The translations under genes and the position numbers were made by a program. Positions 6,337-8,676 of a DNA stretch of 8,676 nt are shown in pieces. This DNA comes from JAEHDI01 sp035455185 (lineage in GTDB: Bacteria > Acidobacteriota > Terriglobia > Bryobacterales > Bryobacteraceae), in the NCBI GenBank assembly GCA_035455185.1, contig DATIFQ010000516.1, positions 1-8,676 on the forward strand, written 5' to 3'. The number at the start of each line of letters is the position of its first letter. The stretch's first letter is position 1. The notes below the pieces were generated by a model. The model was not told the DNA's origin and made no database searches. It was given only the letters and a program-made list of their open reading frames with translations.

Positions 6337-8676
6337 CTAGAACTCGATGCGAGCTCCCAGTTGGACGCGCCGTCCGAAGGTCAAACCCGCCTGGTTGGTG
6401 CTTTGGCCAAAATGGCTGTCGTCGAACTCGGTGGACGGGTCACCCCAGCTCATGTTGTTGAGTAGATTGAAGGCGTCTGCTTTCAACTGTGCCTTGACTC
6501 TCTCCGTGATATTGAAGTCCTTCGAAAGGGAACCATCCAATTTGAGAACCCCCGGCCCGTAAAGACCAGGGAAGTCCCATGGATTGGTGCGAGGTGTGAA
6601 GTCCGGCAGCCTCTCGAACCCTGAGGTCTTGAACCACTGCTGAGCAGTTGGGTTATCCACTTTGGGGTCGGAGCCGTCCCACAGCATCCCGCCGAATCTC
6701 AGCAAGTTGCCGGAACGCCAGAACAGCACCGGGCTCAATTTCCATCCGCCCAGTATGGCGTCCACCACCCGTGGCGCAGCGTTCATGTAGGCTCGCCCTT
6801 TCCCAAGCGGAACGTCCCATGTGCCTGCCAAGGTGAACCGCTGGCGGTACAGGCTCGGGTTCTGCCAGCTGAACTTGCGCTGATAATTGGCGATGTCGTC
6901 GTAGAACTCCTCATCTTTCTCGACATGGTAGCTGTAGCCCAGCAGCATCGACAGCCCTTGGCTGTAATTCTTCTGTAGTTTGATCTGTAACGCCTGATAC
7001 TTCATGGAGCCGGCTTTGAGCCCATCCACGACAGTAATATCGCCGTATTGTGGATAAGGCTTCGCCATGCTGGTCACGCCCACTTGCGGCTGATAGCGGA
7101 GCTGTCCAGGAAACTTCTCGACCGGCAAAATGCCAAAGAAGGGGTTATCCATCACCGCAAGCGTCTGTTCCTTGTAGGTGTAGCCAATCTGTGGATCCAC
7201 CTGGTTGATGTTGTAGTCTGTCTGGAACACCTGACTGGTCCGGTTCAGAAAGTAGGTGACATCCACCACCATCGAACCCGGCAGTTGACGTTGTACGGAG
7301 ACGTTGATTCGGTCGCTGTTGCTACGCCTCCGGTCGGGGTTGAAATAGAACAGGGAATTCCCCAACATGGTGTAGATGCCGAGACTCTTGTCGTACGAGG
7401 GAGCAATGGGGTTGGAAGCAGGGAACGGGTCGTTCAACTGCATCTGCGGTACGCCCTGAATGGCGTCGGGAGCGCCGGTGAAATTGCTGAAACCATACAG
7501 GGGGAAACCGCTAAGTTGGTCGTGGTTCTGATTGGTGGTCCACGGGGTTACATAACGTCCGTAAGCCCCCCGCAGGACAGTTTTGTCATTCAACCGATAA
7601 GCGGCTCCGATTCGCGGTGAAAGTGTCCCCCAGCCGCCGTCCCAAGCTCCGGGATGTTCATCGTCGGCAAACCGGAAGGCCCCGTTCATTTTCCAGGTCC
7701 CGTTGTAGAACTGCTTCACATCGTCCGGCATCGTGACGCCCTGCAACTCCGGTATCGCCGTATCCAAATCCAGGGCCCGCGTCTCCCGGTTCTGCTTATC
7801 GTGGAACGGTGACTCCCACTCATACCGCAAGCCAAGGTTCAAGGTCAGATCCCGCGTCACTTTCCAGTCGTCATTCAGGTACATGCCATAGAAACGCCGT
7901 TCCACCTTCGGCTTGATATTGACCGGAAAGCCGGTGGCGCCGCTATCCCACCAGTTTCCATTGCCGCCCCAAGAGGCCAGGTCGGTCGGAACAATGGCTC
8001 CCAAAAGGAACGTCGCATAGGGGTCGCCGGACAACAGGAGGTTCGGGTTGTTGTAGGTTTCCGAAGTGGGATTCCCGTCAAAGCCGAAGCCCGGATTGAC
8101 GTTCAGAATCAGACTGTCGGTCGTGTTGCGCCGAACGTCCACACCCGTCTTGAGGTAGTGCGAGCCGCGCTGCTGGGCGAGCTTTCCGCTAAATTCCCAC
8201 GCGTGAGGGGTTTCGTGCCATAAGCCGCCCCCTGGCCCCATGTGGGTGCATGGCGCGTTGTACTGATTGCAGATGCTCATGCGCGGGATCAGTTTCGGGA
8301 CGCCCGGATCCGCGAACACGACTTTGTAGAAGTCACTATTCGGAAAGACCCCTTCCCAGGACCATTCGTCGGCAAACTCCGTCGCGAAATGGGAAGTGTC
8401 CCTGAAATTGTGATAGCCGCCATGGAAGTTGAGGACCGTGGTGGGGCTCAACGCGTACGTGGCATCGCCGGCGTACGAGGTCATGTTGTAATCCGCGCCC
8501 CGGTCCGACATGAACATCGGCGAACCGGTGGGATTACCGGTCACCTGAACCGGCGTGCGCGTCACACTGACCCTGCCGTACACCCGCAGTTTGTCGTTGA
8601 CGATATAGTCCGCCCGATCGGAGAAGTTCTTGTACGGGTACTTGATCGGAGTCGACACCACGAAGTTGTTGGTGTT
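6337..8676 (-). CDS. Oar-like TonB-dependent outer-membrane receptor, 3' part (5' end outside window)
   Basis: The frame is open to the window edge, giving 779 visible residues that end in RIEF. A terminal aromatic residue, here Phe, is the usual assembly signal for outer-membrane beta-barrels. The visible part is the barrel: many alternating amphipathic strands with phrases typical of acidobacterial Oar-like receptors, such as KTGVDVRRN, FYGMYLNDDWKVTRDLTLNLGLRYEWE, TLSPRIGAAYRLNDKTVLRGAYG, NVSVQRQLPGSMVVDVTYFLNRT and KADAFNLLNN. Complete relatives are usually over 1,000 aa, with a signal peptide, a carboxypeptidase-regulatory-like beta domain and a plug domain at the N-terminus, so roughly the first 300 residues lie beyond base 8676. 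The family takes up or binds ligands at the outer membrane, powered by TonB-ExbBD; the ligand is unknown. The only two cysteines in the visible part (visible residues 136 and 143) sit in one long loop and may form a disulfide. A GTG at 8661 gives a shorter open frame but lies inside the barrel, so it is not the start. Confidence 0.9.
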   Translation of the reverse strand, partial: NTNNFVVSTPIKYPYKNFSDRADYIVNDKLRVYGRVSVTRTPVQVTGNPTGSPMFMSDRGADYNMTSYAGDATYALSPTTVLNFHGGYHNFRDTSHFATEFADEWSWEGVFPNSDFYKVVFADPGVPKLIPRMSICNQYNAPCTHMGPGGGLWHETPHAWEFSGKLAQQRGSHYLKTGVDVRRNTTDSLILNVNPGFGFDGNPTSETYNNPNLLLSGDPYATFLLGAIVPTDLASWGGNGNWWDSGATGFPVNIKPKVERRFYGMYLNDDWKVTRDLTLNLGLRYEWESPFHDKQNRETRALDLDTAIPELQGVTMPDDVKQFYNGTWKMNGAFRFADDEHPGAWDGGWGTLSPRIGAAYRLNDKTVLRGAYGRYVTPWTTNQNHDQLSGFPLYGFSNFTGAPDAIQGVPQMQLNDPFPASNPIAPSYDKSLGIYTMLGNSLFYFNPDRRRSNSDRINVSVQRQLPGSMVVDVTYFLNRTSQVFQTDYNINQVDPQIGYTYKEQTLAVMDNPFFGILPVEKFPGQLRYQPQVGVTSMAKPYPQYGDITVVDGLKAGSMKYQALQIKLQKNYSQGLSMLLGYSYHVEKDEEFYDDIANYQRKFSWQNPSLYRQRFTLAGTWDVPLGKGRAYMNAAPRVVDAILGGWKLSPVLFWRSGNLLRFGGMLWDGSDPKVDNPTAQQWFKTSGFERLPDFTPRTNPWDFPGLYGPGVLKLDGSLSKDFNITERVKAQLKADAFNLLNNMSWGDPSTEFDDSHFGQSTNQAGLTFGRRVQLGARIEF

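Noticed and set aside
7048..7620. A 190-codon plus-strand frame opposite the receptor gene.
   Set aside because: It is a shadow of the beta-barrel coding sequence; the minus-strand frame matches the Oar-like family throughout this stretch.

Overview
All genes in this window read on the minus strand, so the transcription order runs from high to low coordinates. The sequence is GC-rich. The protein content is typical of Acidobacteriota, probably the Bryobacter/Solibacter side: an Oar-like TonB-dependent receptor, an exported TPR protein, a CRTAC1-type FG-GAP protein ending in ASPIC/UnbV, and a secreted glycoside-hydrolase-like protein. This taxonomic guess rests on gene types, not on a marker gene. 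No rRNA, tRNA, insertion sequence, CRISPR array or phage gene was seen.

Layout in transcription order. (1) 8676-6337: the 3' three quarters of an Oar-like TonB-dependent outer-membrane receptor, whose 5' end lies outside the window. (2) 6311-6271: a strong intrinsic terminator for that gene. (3) 6226-3899: a 775-aa exported protein made almost entirely of TPR repeats. (4) 3902-2217: a 561-aa exported seven-repeat FG-GAP/VCBS propeller with a C-terminal ASPIC/UnbV domain. Its GTG start shares four bases with the TPR stop codon (GTGA). (5) 2193-16: a 725-aa secreted protein with a glycoside-hydrolase-like TIM barrel, a GATase-like middle domain and a C-terminal beta domain. It starts 23 bp after the previous stop and has a good ribosome binding site. 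(6) 13-1: possibly the first codons of another co-transcribed gene running off the window. No gene-free stretch exceeds about 110 bp.

Genes 3 to 5, perhaps with 6, look like one operon coding for exported proteins. The TPR and CRTAC1 proteins are likely a translationally coupled pair acting outside the cytoplasmic membrane. The last gene suggests that the substrate side of the locus concerns a carbohydrate or glycoside. The receptor upstream could be the outer-membrane uptake or attachment component, but the terminator separates it transcriptionally. The whole resembles a small glycan-uptake or surface-display locus without a SusD-type partner in view. That functional reading is inference. 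The family assignments of the receptor, the TPR protein and the ASPIC/UnbV protein are secure.
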